64,000 bases of DNA from Ceratopteris richardii (Eukaryota > Streptophyta > Polypodiopsida > Polypodiales > Pteridaceae): positions 91,525,995 to 91,589,994 of the forward strand of contig CM035441.1 of assembly GCA_020310875.1 (NCBI GenBank). The letters run 5' to 3'. Position numbers and translations under genes: made by a program. Below are positions 43,258 to 54,523 of this stretch, in pieces (the stretch's first letter is position 1; each line of letters begins with the position of its first letter). Below the pieces are notes generated by a model that had not been told where the DNA came from, did not search any database, and saw only the letters and a program-made list of their open reading frames with translations.

Positions 43258-43619
43258 CTTTATTTTTTTGTACTAAAAGACTAAATATTTTTAACAAGAG
43301 CTATACCTTGTTCTTTGTATGACACTGCAAGTTCGCAGAAAACAACGTAACTCTAATGAGGTATAATTTTGAGGGCATTCTCTTAAAAAATATTATTTGA
43401 ATGAATACTTTTCAATAAAAAGTATTTTCAATCGAAAGCTTTTCGATCCAAAAAAAAGAATTGATCAAAAGCTTTTCAATCGAAAAAGTTTTCGATCAAA
43501 ATAGTTCTAAATTATCATGCAAAAACTATTGCTCATGTCCGAATAAGTTGGCATGGCATCAAATAATTCAGTGGAATAATAAGGGCTCAATGCAAAATTC
43601 CATAATTATTCACAAACAC

Positions 43620-44430
43620 TAAAATTTTTTAATAACAAATAATACAAGCTAGGTTCCCTCTATCCATTATCATGAAAGAAGAAATAGGGAACCAAATAGA
43701 ATCATGTTGTCTAATTCCATCATCCCACTTCCAATCATCATTCATGGAACAAAAGGGCTTCATCTTTTTCTAAACTTTCCATAAGGAATGAGTCACATCC
43801 AAGACCTTGGGTACAACTACAAATGGCGAGAACAAGAGAGCGATAAGATTGTTTTCTTTCCATCTAGGGATCCCCACAAGAGAGAGAGGAGGTTTTTGTT
43901 TTCGAAGATGAGCTTGGCCCAATAAGCACCATCATTACTCCAAGCTTTGGCCATCTATTTGTCCACAAGCTTGTTCGCCAAGGTGGACACATCTAGAATG
44001 CAGAGACTTGCAATATCATTTGGCTATGAGAAAATTTCACATTGATCTTTGGCACTCACCTCCTATGTATATCACCTATCCAAAGGAAATTCTTGCAAAT
44101 TCTTTTCATCTTTTGTAATTCCTTATCAGTCGGTTGCCAATAAGCCAAGAAGTAGATGATAAAAGAGATGAGTGAAGAGTTAACCACCACTAGACACCCA
44201 GATGCATTAGGTTTCATTCCCTTCTAGTAGAGGAGCTTGGTTTCAAGCTTGGAAAGCACTCATTCCCACCTTTGGCCCATGGAACTTGGAACCTAAAGGG
44301 ATGTCTAGCAAAGAGAAGATCTTACCATAAGGGAGATCTTGGCAACCTTTATTCCTCAAAAATTATGGGGTGCCCCTAATAACGACTTGATTGCTTGTAT
44401 AGATGGGGCAAATGGAATTGCAGGCATAAG
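43620..44430 (-). pseudogene. LINE reverse transcriptase C-terminal fragment
   Basis: Minus strand, with broken frames. It reads KIFSLLDIPLGSK, then LKRICKNFLWIGDIHRR-like sequence followed by a region like that after the RT of plant L1-type LINEs (typically LRNFLWSG then VAWD and GGLGI). Earlier catalytic motifs are absent, so the fragment is truncated. LINEs are commonly cut at the 5' end. Confidence 0.55.
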
Positions 44431-45080
44431 CCAACACAAAAAATCTTCAATTCTCCCAAATGAGAAGATAGTGCTAACAAGGAGCATTGTGATTGAAGTA
44501 TTGCTAGTATAGTGTCGGAGGAGGGAAATGTTGTGTTGGAGGAGCATTGTGATTAAAGTATTTCCATTGTTGAAGCATTATGGTGTCAGAGGAACACATT
44601 GTTTTTTTTTAAATAAAAGGAAGTTCGGCAGTAGCCTACCTCACACTTTAATTAATAGAAAGAACAATTGTACAAGTGAATGGGCCTAGCACCCATGGAA
44701 CTCCCTGAATCCCATAAAGTAGGGGTTGCTTATAACTTGCTAGAAGACATCACAAAGAAGGTTGATAACCCTTTTGCCCTCATGGGGTCCATTTCTTTGG
44801 TCAATTCATTATGTTGTTGCTTGAGTCATTTTTTTTTTCATTTTGCTCTTCGTTGTTGCGTCCCTTTTTTTCTTCTTGTTTTTTCTTTTTTTTCTTCGTT
44901 GTTGCTTTCTTTTTGCCTTTTTAGTGGCTTTGCTTAGGTCTGCTTGCCCTCTTTAGGCTTGCATTCTTTTATTTTAGCTTCTCTCTTTTAGTTGTTTTTT
45001 GTTGTTTACATTTTTCTATTTTTGTGTTTTTGGTGATTTTCCTTTTGTTTTAAGGTAGTGGAAAGTTTTTTTTTTTTTTT
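44431..45080. other. Spacer between two LINE fragments
   Basis: T-rich runs (44820-45080) and a short frame at 44680-44937 made mainly of Phe/Leu/Cys codons from T-rich DNA. No gene supported. Confidence 0.5.
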
Positions 45081-45087
45081 TGTGTAA

Positions 45088-45325
45088 AGTATAATTTCGA
45101 TAAAGAAGAAAGTTCCTAATTTTATAAGAGGTTTTTAAGAGAGAATTTTGCAGAGGGTGATGTCAAGAAAAAGGGCTATCTTTCTCTAAGCGGTTGGACA
45201 AGATTGAAATTTGAATCTCGATATGGAATTTTGATAAAGAAGAAAGATGTTAAGTTTAAAAATATGTTTTTTTAGAGAGAATTATGTCAAGAAAAAGGGC
45301 TCTCCCTCTCTAAGCGGTTGGGTTT
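45088..45325 (+). repeat. Two diverged direct copies of an about 100-bp unit
   Basis: ATTTCGATAAAGAAGAAAG ... GTCAAGAAAAAGGGCTATC ... TCTCTAAGCGGTTGG near 45093-45195 is repeated near 45230-45325 with deletions. They stand before the LINE ORF1 fragment and may be promoter repeats of a LINE 5' region. Confidence 0.6.
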
Positions 45326-45399
45326 CTTTTCTTTTGGTGGTGGGTTGAGCGAGAATGGAAGTCTTCTCTAGTTTTTAGCAACCTTGTATCTTAGGAAGT

Positions 45400-46581
45400 T
45401 GTACAAGGCACTAGTATTTATCTACCTCTTTTTGGTAATGATTCCCCTGATGGTTATTCTTCTAAAGGAAGAAGTGATGAAGAAGTAGCATAAGTTAAAC
45501 AATACTTGTTTAATCGACCAATTCTTTTGCGTGTGACCTCCTTTAAAGAAATTGGCTTTGTAGGGAGTGGTCCCACATGGGATCATGGTCGTAAGTGTCA
45601 ATTCCTTCCAACAAACCATATCTTTCTTGTTTTTGAAAAATGAAGAAACAGCCCTCCAAGTTGGCACTTGGAAGGTCTTGCAGACTACCATGTGCTTGTT
45701 TAACTGGTTCCCTAGGTTTGTGGTGAACAAGTCTAAACCTCTCAAGTATCCCCTCTAGGTTGAGCTTTCGATCATTCTTTCTTCTCATATGGATTTATGA
45801 AGGAAATTATGGTCCTCGTCAGTTGCCTCCTTGTGGCCAAGGAGGATGTGAGGGACCCTATTTATGAGAGTGCTTCCTAATCATTTAATGCTAGATGGCA
45901 TCCCCAAATTTGTGTGGAGGCCAATCTCAACAAAGAGTTCCCCTCCTTGATTAGCATTGATATTGGCAAAGCAAACCTCGTTCAACAAGAAGTGTTTTAC
46001 AAGAACCTACCAAATTTATGCTTCCATTGCAACATGCAAGGCCACATAATCAAGGAATACTTGTTGAGAAAGGGAGCCCAAAAGAAATTCAAGCCAACCT
46101 TGGAGTAGCTTCTCAATAAACGATCATATGGTGAATGCACTTGGGTCCTAAAAGTAGGGGAGCTAGACTCTAGGAGTTCCTTGTCGAAAATGGAAAGGTG
46201 CATGGATAGTCACCACTCTATCCCCTCCTTTAATGGATTTATTTAGATCATAAGGAAAAGGCAAAAAGGTCCATTAAGAAACTAGGAATGAAACCTTCAT
46301 GATCTGACAAGAATTCAAAAACCAATGATAATGACAGACAAGAGAAGGAAGTCAACCTTTTGGACTGTCTAAGAGGTCTAAGTCATCCCTTGTGGATCAA
46401 TGAAGATCATCAAGGTTTCCTCAAATTTAGATCCATCCTTGAAGCTATCATTGATATGTTGGAGTGCTTGGAACATGCAAATATTATTCTCAAACCATCC
46501 TCTTCCTCGAGATTGATTTTGAAAAATTGTATGATAGATATACATGGGAATTTATCCTTCAATCCCTCAAGAATCTAGGTA
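45400..46581 (+). pseudogene. LINE ORF1-like (Gag-like) fragment
   Basis: The open part 45914-46108 reads FPSLISIDIGKANLVQQEVF, then YKNLPNLCFHCNMQGHIIKE, the zinc-knuckle region of plant LINE ORF1 (usual form YENLP-x-CFHCG-x2-GH). Here the last Cys of the knuckle is replaced by Tyr. Upstream (45520-45900) and downstream (46109-46581) the frame is broken. Opposite in orientation to the RT fragment at 43620-44430, so these are not one element. Confidence 0.6.
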
Positions 46582-47037
46582 TATGTCTTTGGCACAAAAA
46601 GACAAAATAGCCTACACAAGCACTACGATAGTGCATTCGGAGGCCAAAATGAGCTCAGATCGCGATTTCGGCACCATATAGCTAAGCTATTTTGATCTCT
46701 GAAACACCTTGAGTATGCTCACCAAAGTTTGTGTAAATTTGAGACTACGATCGGAGAGGTGTAGACGACGCCCTATATGAAGCAGTGACCTGCTCTGATA
46801 CCAATTATTGGAGTTAGAAATCTACGGAAGCACGTGAACAGCACAAGGAAGAAGAATAAGCTTAGAGCACAACACACAATCCTAAATGTATTACTAGAGA
46901 ATGTACAAATATATGTAGCCCATTAGGGCAATAGGCATATATAGAAGCCGGGGGGGAAAAACCTCCTAAAGAGGGAAAAAAGTTCCCCGATGGTCCTAGA
47001 GTGTTCACAGACATCAGTCTACCTAAATATATCAACA
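46582..47037 (-). mobile_element. Copia Z fragment: 5' LTR and leader, inserted in Y gag
   Basis: Minus strand. The LTR is 46806-47037 (232 bases, TGTTGATATATTTAGG start, ends CCAATA), the primer site 46792-46803 (reads gctctgatacca on plus), then the leader to about 46582, where similarity ends at the LINE fragment. It interrupts the gag of family Y at 47037/47038. Confidence 0.88.
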
Positions 47038-47181
47038 GGCATTTCTTCATCTCCTGAGATGTATCCATATAGACTTCTCCCTTGAAGGTAGGCTTGCATC
47101 CTAAGTGACCATGTTGAGTAGTTGTTCCTGACCAATTTGTCAATGAAGGATGGAAATCCATCTCCCATCTTGATTGTTGTT
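47038..47181 (-). pseudogene. Start of copia Y gag
   Basis: Minus-strand frame beginning MGDGFPSFIDKLVRNNYSTW then SLRMQAYLQGR, a typical copia Gag N-terminus, cut after 47 codons by the Z fragment. The primer site follows at 47182-47193. Confidence 0.82.
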
Positions 47182-47194
47182 GCTCTGATACCAC

Positions 47195-48240
47195 TATTGG
47201 AGGAGATGGTAGATAGTCACAATAGATGAAGTGGTGTAGCTAAATACTGCTTCACACCTGCTAAGAATGATGGCTGGAGAGTGTAGTGGGCCTCCTTAGC
47301 TAGCTAAAGAACACAAATAACCATATATGTTGCTTGGAAGATGATGCAACAATCAATGGATCAAAATAGATATGTTGAAGTTGATGTAAGAACAAAAAAC
47401 TTGTTATTTTTGTTCTTACACCTGTTCAGTGTTGTGAATGATTCTTTGAGCACAGCAACAATTGGCTTAATTCCTTTTGGTGAACTCTAATTAACTTAGT
47501 AAGCTATCAATCATGAGTGATTTCATCAAAAACGATGGACTACATGTAGAGAAAGAAGTTTAGCAAGTCATAGCTCCATCTCGACATTCACGGGCTGCTA
47601 TAGTTATCACACTAGTGAGCAAAGATACATTAATATATCACGATCTCGAGAACTATTGTTAATCAAACTTTGTAAGAGTGTAGTAGACAGTATGCTGAAT
47701 CTAACCTGCTTTAAATCATGGCAAATGATCAACTACGCATTGAGAACAAGCTCTAAGAATATCACTGTTCTGATGGAGTTATAAGAGAGAAGTGGAATAA
47801 AAATGTAATGATCATATATGTATTAAAACATGTAAAATACAATGTCGTTGGCAATCATACATTGCTCAATCTGTGAGAGGTGAATAAGCTATGATGTGAG
47901 CTCTCATTTCAAAATGATCTCCCAAGGTCGAGATATACGTGGATCTTTTAGATCCTCTTCTTATAGTCAAGTTTGGAGCCAAGGTTTGAATTCAAATTCA
48001 AACTCCTACCTAAAATTTGACTCCTAAAGTGTAGGATAGATTCCCTCATCACTCAACAACTGATTGATTCGTGATTTTAGAGCTTTTTAACTCCACATGG
48101 GTGTAATCCACTTTTACAAGGATAAATATGAAGGATTTTTACAAGAGACTAATCATATGAAGTCTTGCATAGGTTATGCCAATGAATCAAGCATAACTGA
48201 ATTAACCAAGTATGTGGGCTTGTGTTTAATTGCACCAAGA
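47195..48240 (-). repeat. 5' LTR of copia Y
   Basis: 1046 bases in minus orientation (start TCTTGGTGCAATTAA at 48240, end CTCCAATA at 47195). Matches 59433-60495 with moderate divergence. Initiator-Met primer site at 47182-47193. The adjacent plus bases 48241-48245, GTTTA, are one half of the target duplication of Y. Confidence 0.9.
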
Positions 48241-50406
48241 GTTTATTCTGGTAAGAAAACTAACCTTACACATCTCAAATTTTTTGGATGTGTGTGTTAT
48301 GTTCACATTCCTCAAGAACTAAGGACAAAGATGGAGCCAAAGTCAGAACAATGTATTTTCATTGGATATTCGTCGAAGCAAAAAGGATATAGGTGCTACA
48401 ATCTAAATACAAAGGAGCTATAAGTCTCACGAGATGTGGTATTTGATGAGCTAAGACCATGGTTTGGAGACAAAGGAAAGAGAAGATTCTTGAAGAAGAT
48501 TACGAAGGTGATGGAGGTGTTGTCCAAGAAGAATTTTAGCAAACAAGCACTCACATGTAAGGTCCAAAAGCTTCTACATCACATGGAGAAAGCTCAACAT
48601 GGAAGGGAAGACTAAGGAGTCATTCCTCACCACCAACATCATGAAATAATTGAAGCTAAAAGTGCTGCCCAAAATAGTGATTCAAATGCAAGTGAAGAAT
48701 ATTATGAAGGGTCGATTACACCAAAGGTAAAGTTGAACCGGTTGAAGAAGCAATATCAAAAGGAAAAGTAAGGAGGTCTTCAAGAGAAAGGTATCCGATT
48801 CAAAGGCTGAGCTATGATATTTTTGTGCAAAGAATTTGCATGTATGACACAAGTGGTCAAAGACAAAGAACCCGAAGAAGCATGTACACAAAAAGAATAG
48901 CAACAAGCTATGCAAGAAGAGATAAAAGCTCCCAAGGACAATCACACATGGGAGCTAGTTCCAAAGGTTGAAGGTATGAAGATTGTTCCAAATAAATGGG
49001 TGTTTAAAATAAAGAGAAATGATGATGGTTCTCTAGCTAGGCATAAAGCTAGACTAGTAGCAAAAGGATTCAAGCAGACTCATGGCATCGACTATGAAGA
49101 GACTTTTAGTCCGATTGCAAAGATGGGAACAATTAGAACCTTGATTGTAGTGAGTGCAACAAGGAGATGGCCATTGTACCAACCTGACATAAAAATGCTT
49201 TTCTCAATAGAGAACTTCAAGAAGGGGTATACATGAGTCACTGATTGGATTTGAAGATAAAAAGCATCCAGATTTTGATTGCAGATTGAAGAAAGCTTTT
49301 TATGGGTTGAAGTAAGCACCATGTGCTTGGAACCAAAGATTGGTTGAGTGCCTCACAAGGTGTGGGTATAGTCCAAGTAGTGCAAATCCTTCTCTCTACA
49401 TGAAGAAAGAAGAAGCCAAGCAGGTATACATCTGCATATATGTTGATGATCTCATTATAAAAGGAAGTAATGTTGCAAGAATACAAGAGATAAAAATAAA
49501 ACTCGGTAAGGAGTTTAAAATTTCAGATCTTGGTGAGCTGAAATATTGTTTAGGCATTGAGCTAGTCTATGGGAAAGATGGCATCTACTTGATGTAAAGA
49601 AAGTACCTATTGGATGTTCTTTTCAGATTTGGAATGAGTGAATGCAGATGACTCACTCAACCTATGGACAAAAATGTGAAGCTATGCTCAAATGATGGAG
49701 AGAAGTTACATGATGTAACTACATACAAGAGTATTATAGGTTCATTGATCTATGCTATGATCACAAGACCAGATTTTTGTTATATCATTGGATTTCTTCC
49801 TCAATCTATGCAAACTGCAACAAGTGAACATTCAAATTCAGCCAAATGAGTTCTAAGATATATGAACCACACAGTCAATCATGCATTGTTTTATAGATAT
49901 GATGAAGAATTGCAGGTGAAGAGCTTTAGTGATGTTGATTGGGTTGGTTCGAAGGAAGACAGAAGATCCACTTCAGTTTATGTATTCATCATAGGCAACA
50001 AACCTATCACATGGAGCTTGAAGAAGCAACCTACCGTTGCACTATCATCTATAGAAGCTAAATGTAGAGGATTAGATTTTGCAACTTGTGAAGCTATGTG
50101 GATTAAGAAGCTCTTCACTGATCTTGATGTGGAAGTAGAGACCATTCCAATTTATGGTGACAACATCTCAAGCATTCACTTGGCAAAAAATCCAATGTTC
50201 CATGCACGAAGTAAGCACATAGAAGTGCATTATCATTATGTTCAAAAAAAAGTTTTGAGCAAGGATGTCGATATAAAGTTCATTAGAACTAATGACCAGG
50301 TTGTAGACATGTTTACAAATTCCTTAGATGCTTCTAAACTAAAGAGGTTCAAGGATGAAATCAATTTGCAGGATATGGTTGAAGGTGCAAGCTCACATGT
50401 GAGCTT
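48241..50406 (+). pseudogene. Copia X integrase end, reverse transcriptase and RNase H
   Basis: Second half of element X. It starts within the integrase C-terminus (VYSGKKTNLTHLKFFGC), then RT with WVFKIKRNDDGSLARHKARL, VAKGFKQTHGIDYEETF, a catalytic YVDD (about 49441) and DLGELKYCLGIEL. RNase H has SDVDWVGSKEDRRST, LKKQPTVALSSIEAK and the end KHIEVHYHYVQKK. Several stops (48421, 49235, 49597, 49847). The other half is on the minus strand at 60501-63507. Confidence 0.9.
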
Positions 50407-51073
50407 GAGGGGGAGTGTACAAAAATAAAGAAGCAAGGTCGTATATATTTTGCAAAAAGAATTTTTCTTCAAATAGAAGGAAAATACAAAAATGCAAAAT
50501 GGAAGCATTCACTTCAACAAGTAGTGTAGGCCAAAAGACAATTAAATCCAAAAACTGAATCGGAAGAGAAGAGTGGCTGCTCAAAGTAGTGGAGGAGTTA
50601 TGGAGAAGAGCTCTCAAACACATCGTGAGATCTCGTAGTCACTTGGCTACAAAAGAGGCAAGGGAGAACACTCAAGAACAGAGGAAGAAGGCACGCATTT
50701 CCCTTTGTAGGTAATTCATTTGGTTTCAATCATTTCGTTTTCTTTAGTCTTATAGATTATGTCTAGCCACATACCATTTTCTGGGTAGCTTGGTTGCGAG
50801 CATCATATCGCTCAATGTATGTATCCATTTTTAGAGTTTAAATATTCACAGGAGAGATGATCTTGTGTACTCCCTCTATCTAAAATGGTTTTGTCAAATT
50901 CTTCATGATATGTGAGTTATTCACGTTTGAGTGAAGTCTAGTTTTTAGCCTAACTGAGTGGACAGGCAACCTGTTTTAAGGCAAAGACGCCAAACAAAAA
51001 CTACTCCAAATTGAGTGTTTGATAGCTGCATTGAAAGCTAGTAGTGTCTAGTTTGAGTGACCAAAGTCTCAAG
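50407..51073 (+). repeat. Purine tract and truncated 3' LTR of copia X
   Basis: Purine tract GAGGGGGAG at 50407-50415, then the LTR from TGTACAAAAATAAAG at 50416. It matches the minus-strand LTR at 62715-63507 but stops at about 51073, lacking roughly the last 135 bases. Confidence 0.88.
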
Positions 51074-52158
51074 AAGCTCATGCACATGGTGTCGAAGATG
51101 ATAATTTTCAAATTCTTGTTCTTCCTTCCTGCTCCAACTATTGTAGAGCAACTTCATTGAGATGGTAGAGATGCTCAAGCACATGCATTGATAGCTTCTT
51201 CTATCTAATGTGCCATTATCCCTCACATTCACTCTTGCAAAACAACAGAGGATGATTGGGATACACTTACCACTTTATACCAAGCAAGAAATGAGCCTCA
51301 TGTTGCCTATCTTCAAAAACAGTTGGAGAGTAAGCATATGAATCAAGAAGATTTTATGGATAATTTTTTGACAAAGATCAAAGATTTGAAGGAGAAATTG
51401 ATTTTTGTTGATGTAGTCTTGCCAGATAGTTTACTTATGCAGATTGTTCCTAACGGTCTTCCATATTCATATCAGAGTTTGGCGTCTACTCCTCCATTGA
51501 TGATGAAAGGAAGTTCAAATGCCTTAATATTTGAGGAGTTCGCCTTTATTTTGTTGCAAGAATATCATTCCAAGCAGAAGAAATTGATCATGCACGTTGT
51601 AGATCAAGCTTTCTTAGCTAGTCAAAAGGGCAAAGGAAAATGGAGGTCATCTACTAGTAAGCAAAAATCTACTTATGTTGTAAAGTCAAAAAACGAAGAC
51701 AAAGATTAGAAGTAAACAAAAAAGCAGAAAGAATTTTGGAAATACTATAATGGAAGAGATCATGTCATACAGAGTTGTCCGAATCTAGCTGCAAAAGAGG
51801 CAAAGAAGAAAGAGGCTTGAATGGTTGTGAAGAGGCCTCTACACCTAAAATAGAGTCTGCTAACCTTCTGTAGAATGAAGAATGGTTGTTTACTATTGTT
51901 TGCAACTATGAGCCATCTTCTCATGAGCAATGTATGTCTACAGTAGACTCAGATGTCTGGTACTTTGAAAGTGGGGCAGCCAAACATATTACCTCGCAGC
52001 AAAGTTTCTTCAGTTCACGTGAGTCTGCCTCTACACAGAATCCTATCACATGTGCTAACAACTCCTCTTATTTTGTAATGGGAGTTAGTGTGATCATTTT
52101 GACTACTAGTGATGGTAGTTCTTTCACATTGTTATATGCTTTGTATGTGTCAGGGATG
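51074..52158 (+). pseudogene. Copia Z (third copy) gag and protease
   Basis: Resumes copia Z gag directly after the truncated X LTR. Readable parts are MESKHMNQEDFMDNFLTKIK (51323-51709), a Lys-rich tail with a knuckle, and the protease ESGAAKHITSQQ (Asp replaced by Glu, at about 51968). Ends where another Z LTR begins. The start of this gag is probably the minus-strand piece at 63508-63570. Confidence 0.85.
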
Positions 52159-52391
52159 TGTCGATATATTTTTGTAGTGATGTGTGTGAACACACTTAGG
52201 ACTATTGGGCCACTTTTTTTCCTCTTAAGGTGGTTTTTTTCCTCGGGCTTGTATTTACACCTCTAACCCTAACTATTAACTTATCTTCATACATTCTCTT
52301 GGTAATAGATTTACTATTGTGTTGTGCTCCAAGCTTCTTCTTCTTCTTCCCTATGTTGTTTGTGTGCTTGCGAAGACCTTAGACTCCAACA
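52159..52391 (+). repeat. 5' LTR of copia Z (second copy)
   Basis: TGTCGATATATTTTTG to CTCCAACA, 233 bases. Its primer site has decayed to TGGTATTGGTGT. Confidence 0.88.
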
Positions 52392-54143
52392 ATTGGTATT
52401 GGTGTAGGTCACTGCTTTATCTAAGCCATCGTCAGCACCCATCTGTTCATAGTCTTAGAATCACACAAAAATTGGTGATCATACTCACGGTCATTAGGAG
52501 TTCAAAACATCTTTGATCTATGACATCAAAATTTTTATGTGAGCTCATTTTAGCCTTCGAATGTGTTATCAAAGCACCTATGCAAGCAATTTCATCCTTC
52601 TGTGCCAAGCATATATACATGTTTTAGTTCGCCAATACAAGCACCTCGAATCCTAGTACAAGGTTAGCAAAGCTCAATGGGGTGGTTATGTTCAACTTTT
52701 TGAGATACAGTCATTTTTTTGCATTAGGCTATTTAGTCAATGGCCATGGTTGAAAGCAATGATGTATTCTGTATGTTGGCTATTGAGGATAGGTTGGATG
52801 ATACTAATTATCCATTGTGGTCATATATGAAGCATCATGTAGTAGTAGAAAAACAACTGTGGAATATTGTGTAGGGTGTTGAAAACATCCTACTACACCT
52901 GCAAATATAGTTATTAAAGGTGATGCAGATGGCATTGAAGATGATGATCTTCAAATTCTTGTTCATGCTATGGTTCATGCCGCACCTACTAGAAAGCAAC
53001 TTTTTTGGGATAGTAGAGATGCTAAGGCACATGCATTGATAGCATATTTCTATCAATTGTGTCATTATCCCTCACATTCGCTCCTACAAAATAGCAAAGG
53101 ATACTTAAGATATACTTATCACTTTATACTAGGCAAGAAACGAGGCTCATGTTGATTAGCTCCAAAAACAGTTGGAGTGAGCATATGAATGAAAGAGATT
53201 CTATGAACAATTTTTTGACAAAGATCAAAGATTTGAAGGACTAATTGATTTTTATTGATGAAGTCTTGCCAACTAGTTCACTTGTGGATACTCTTCTTAA
53301 TGATCTTCCAGATTCATATCAAATTTTTGCTTCTGCTCTTCAATTGATGATGGAAGGCAATAAAAATGCCTTAACATTTGAGGAGTTGGTCTCTGTTTTG
53401 TTGCAAAAAGGTCAGTCCACATAGAACAAGTCCATTGTGCATATTGCAAATCAAGCTTTCCTAGCTAGTCAAAAGGGCAAAGGTAAATGGAGCTCATCTC
53501 CTAGTAAGAAAAAATCTACTAATGTTGCACAGTTGAAAACGGAAGAGAAAGATGAGAAGAAAACAAAAAAGCAAAAAAAGGTTTGCAAATACTATAACGG
53601 AAATTATCATACCATAAAGATTTGTCCAAAACTGGTTGCAAAAGAAGCAAAGAAGAAAGAGGCTAGAATGGTTGTTGTAGAGACCTCTACACCTAAAACT
53701 AATTTTTTTAATCTTATTCATAATGAAGAATGATCATTTACTATTGTATGTAGCTATGACCCATCTTCTCATGATTAGTGTATGTCCACAGTAGACTTAG
53801 ATGTTTGGTACTTTGATAGTGGGGCAACAAAACAGATTTTCTTGTAGCATAATTTCTTAATCTCACTTGAGCCTTCCCCTATGGGGACGCCAATCACATG
53901 TACTTACAACTCCTTTTATCTTGCAATGGGAGTTGGTAAGATCATTCCGACTACTATTGGTGGTAGTTCTTTCACATTGTCAAATGCTTTGTTTGTACCA
54001 GGGATCAATAAAAATCTCTTGTCAATTTCAACATGAGCCAAGATTTCTTGGGTTGTCAAATTTGTTGATGACAGAAGTATAGTTCATGACCTCTAAATGG
54101 AGATGTTACTATTGCTTCTGGAATTTTATGTCATGGGCTATAT
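52392..54143 (+). pseudogene. Copia Z (second copy) leader, gag and protease start
   Basis: Leader to about 52740, then gag starting near 52741 (MAMVESNDVFCMLAIEDRLD). Later open parts include 53437-53733 (KKVCKYYNGNYHTIK, knuckle). The protease reads FDSGATKQI near 53815. Interrupted at 54144 by family W. Confidence 0.85.
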
Positions 54144-54522
54144 TGTTGAGATATCAATCTCAACATGCGACTAGGATGACACGTATCACTTTCATTTCTC
54201 TGACATGTATAGTGATCATGCCCGTAAATGTCAGGGACACTTCATTGAGGTTTAATACATTCATCTATCGAGAGTGATGGCACATTTGTTTCTTGCCAGC
54301 TCACCCATCCATAGACATTAGGTTTTTCCTTATGTACTATTCTTTATATATTTCACTCATCATATTCTTGTTTTAGGTCATTCTTGTACATTCCTTTTAT
54401 GTAATAGAAGAAGAAGAAGAAGAAGAAGATCATTCTTCCTTGCCTCAATTTGTGTGTGTACTCCTCTTTGATTGTGAGAGAGTGTGTGTGTGAGCTCTCT
54501 TCCTTATCTCCTTCCTCGTGGA
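54144..54522 (+). repeat. LTR of copia W
   Basis: Starts TGTTGAGATATCAATCTCAAC, a near-terminal palindrome, and contains an (AAG)n tract at 54407-54428. The primer site TGGTATCAGAGC follows at 54524. The exact 3' limit is uncertain because no clear CA end is seen. Confidence 0.7.
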
Positions 54523-54523
54523 A

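Larger units (their letters stand above)
39480..43520 (-). mobile_element. hAT-like DNA transposon relic with inverted repeat arrays
   Basis: Two arrays of the same hairpin repeat lie in opposite orientation (39880-40235 and 42430-43200) around a core with a minus-strand BED finger and a DUF659 piece. Both outer sides also carry related TTTCGATCGAAA-type palindromes (39493-39510 and 43430-43500). The arrangement resembles subterminal repeats of hAT elements. I did not find clear short terminal inverted repeats or an 8-bp duplication, so the limits are approximate. Confidence 0.5.

Noticed and set aside
44680-44937. 85-codon frame rich in Phe, Leu and Cys
   Set aside because: It comes from T-rich low-complexity DNA and has no hallmark of a real protein.
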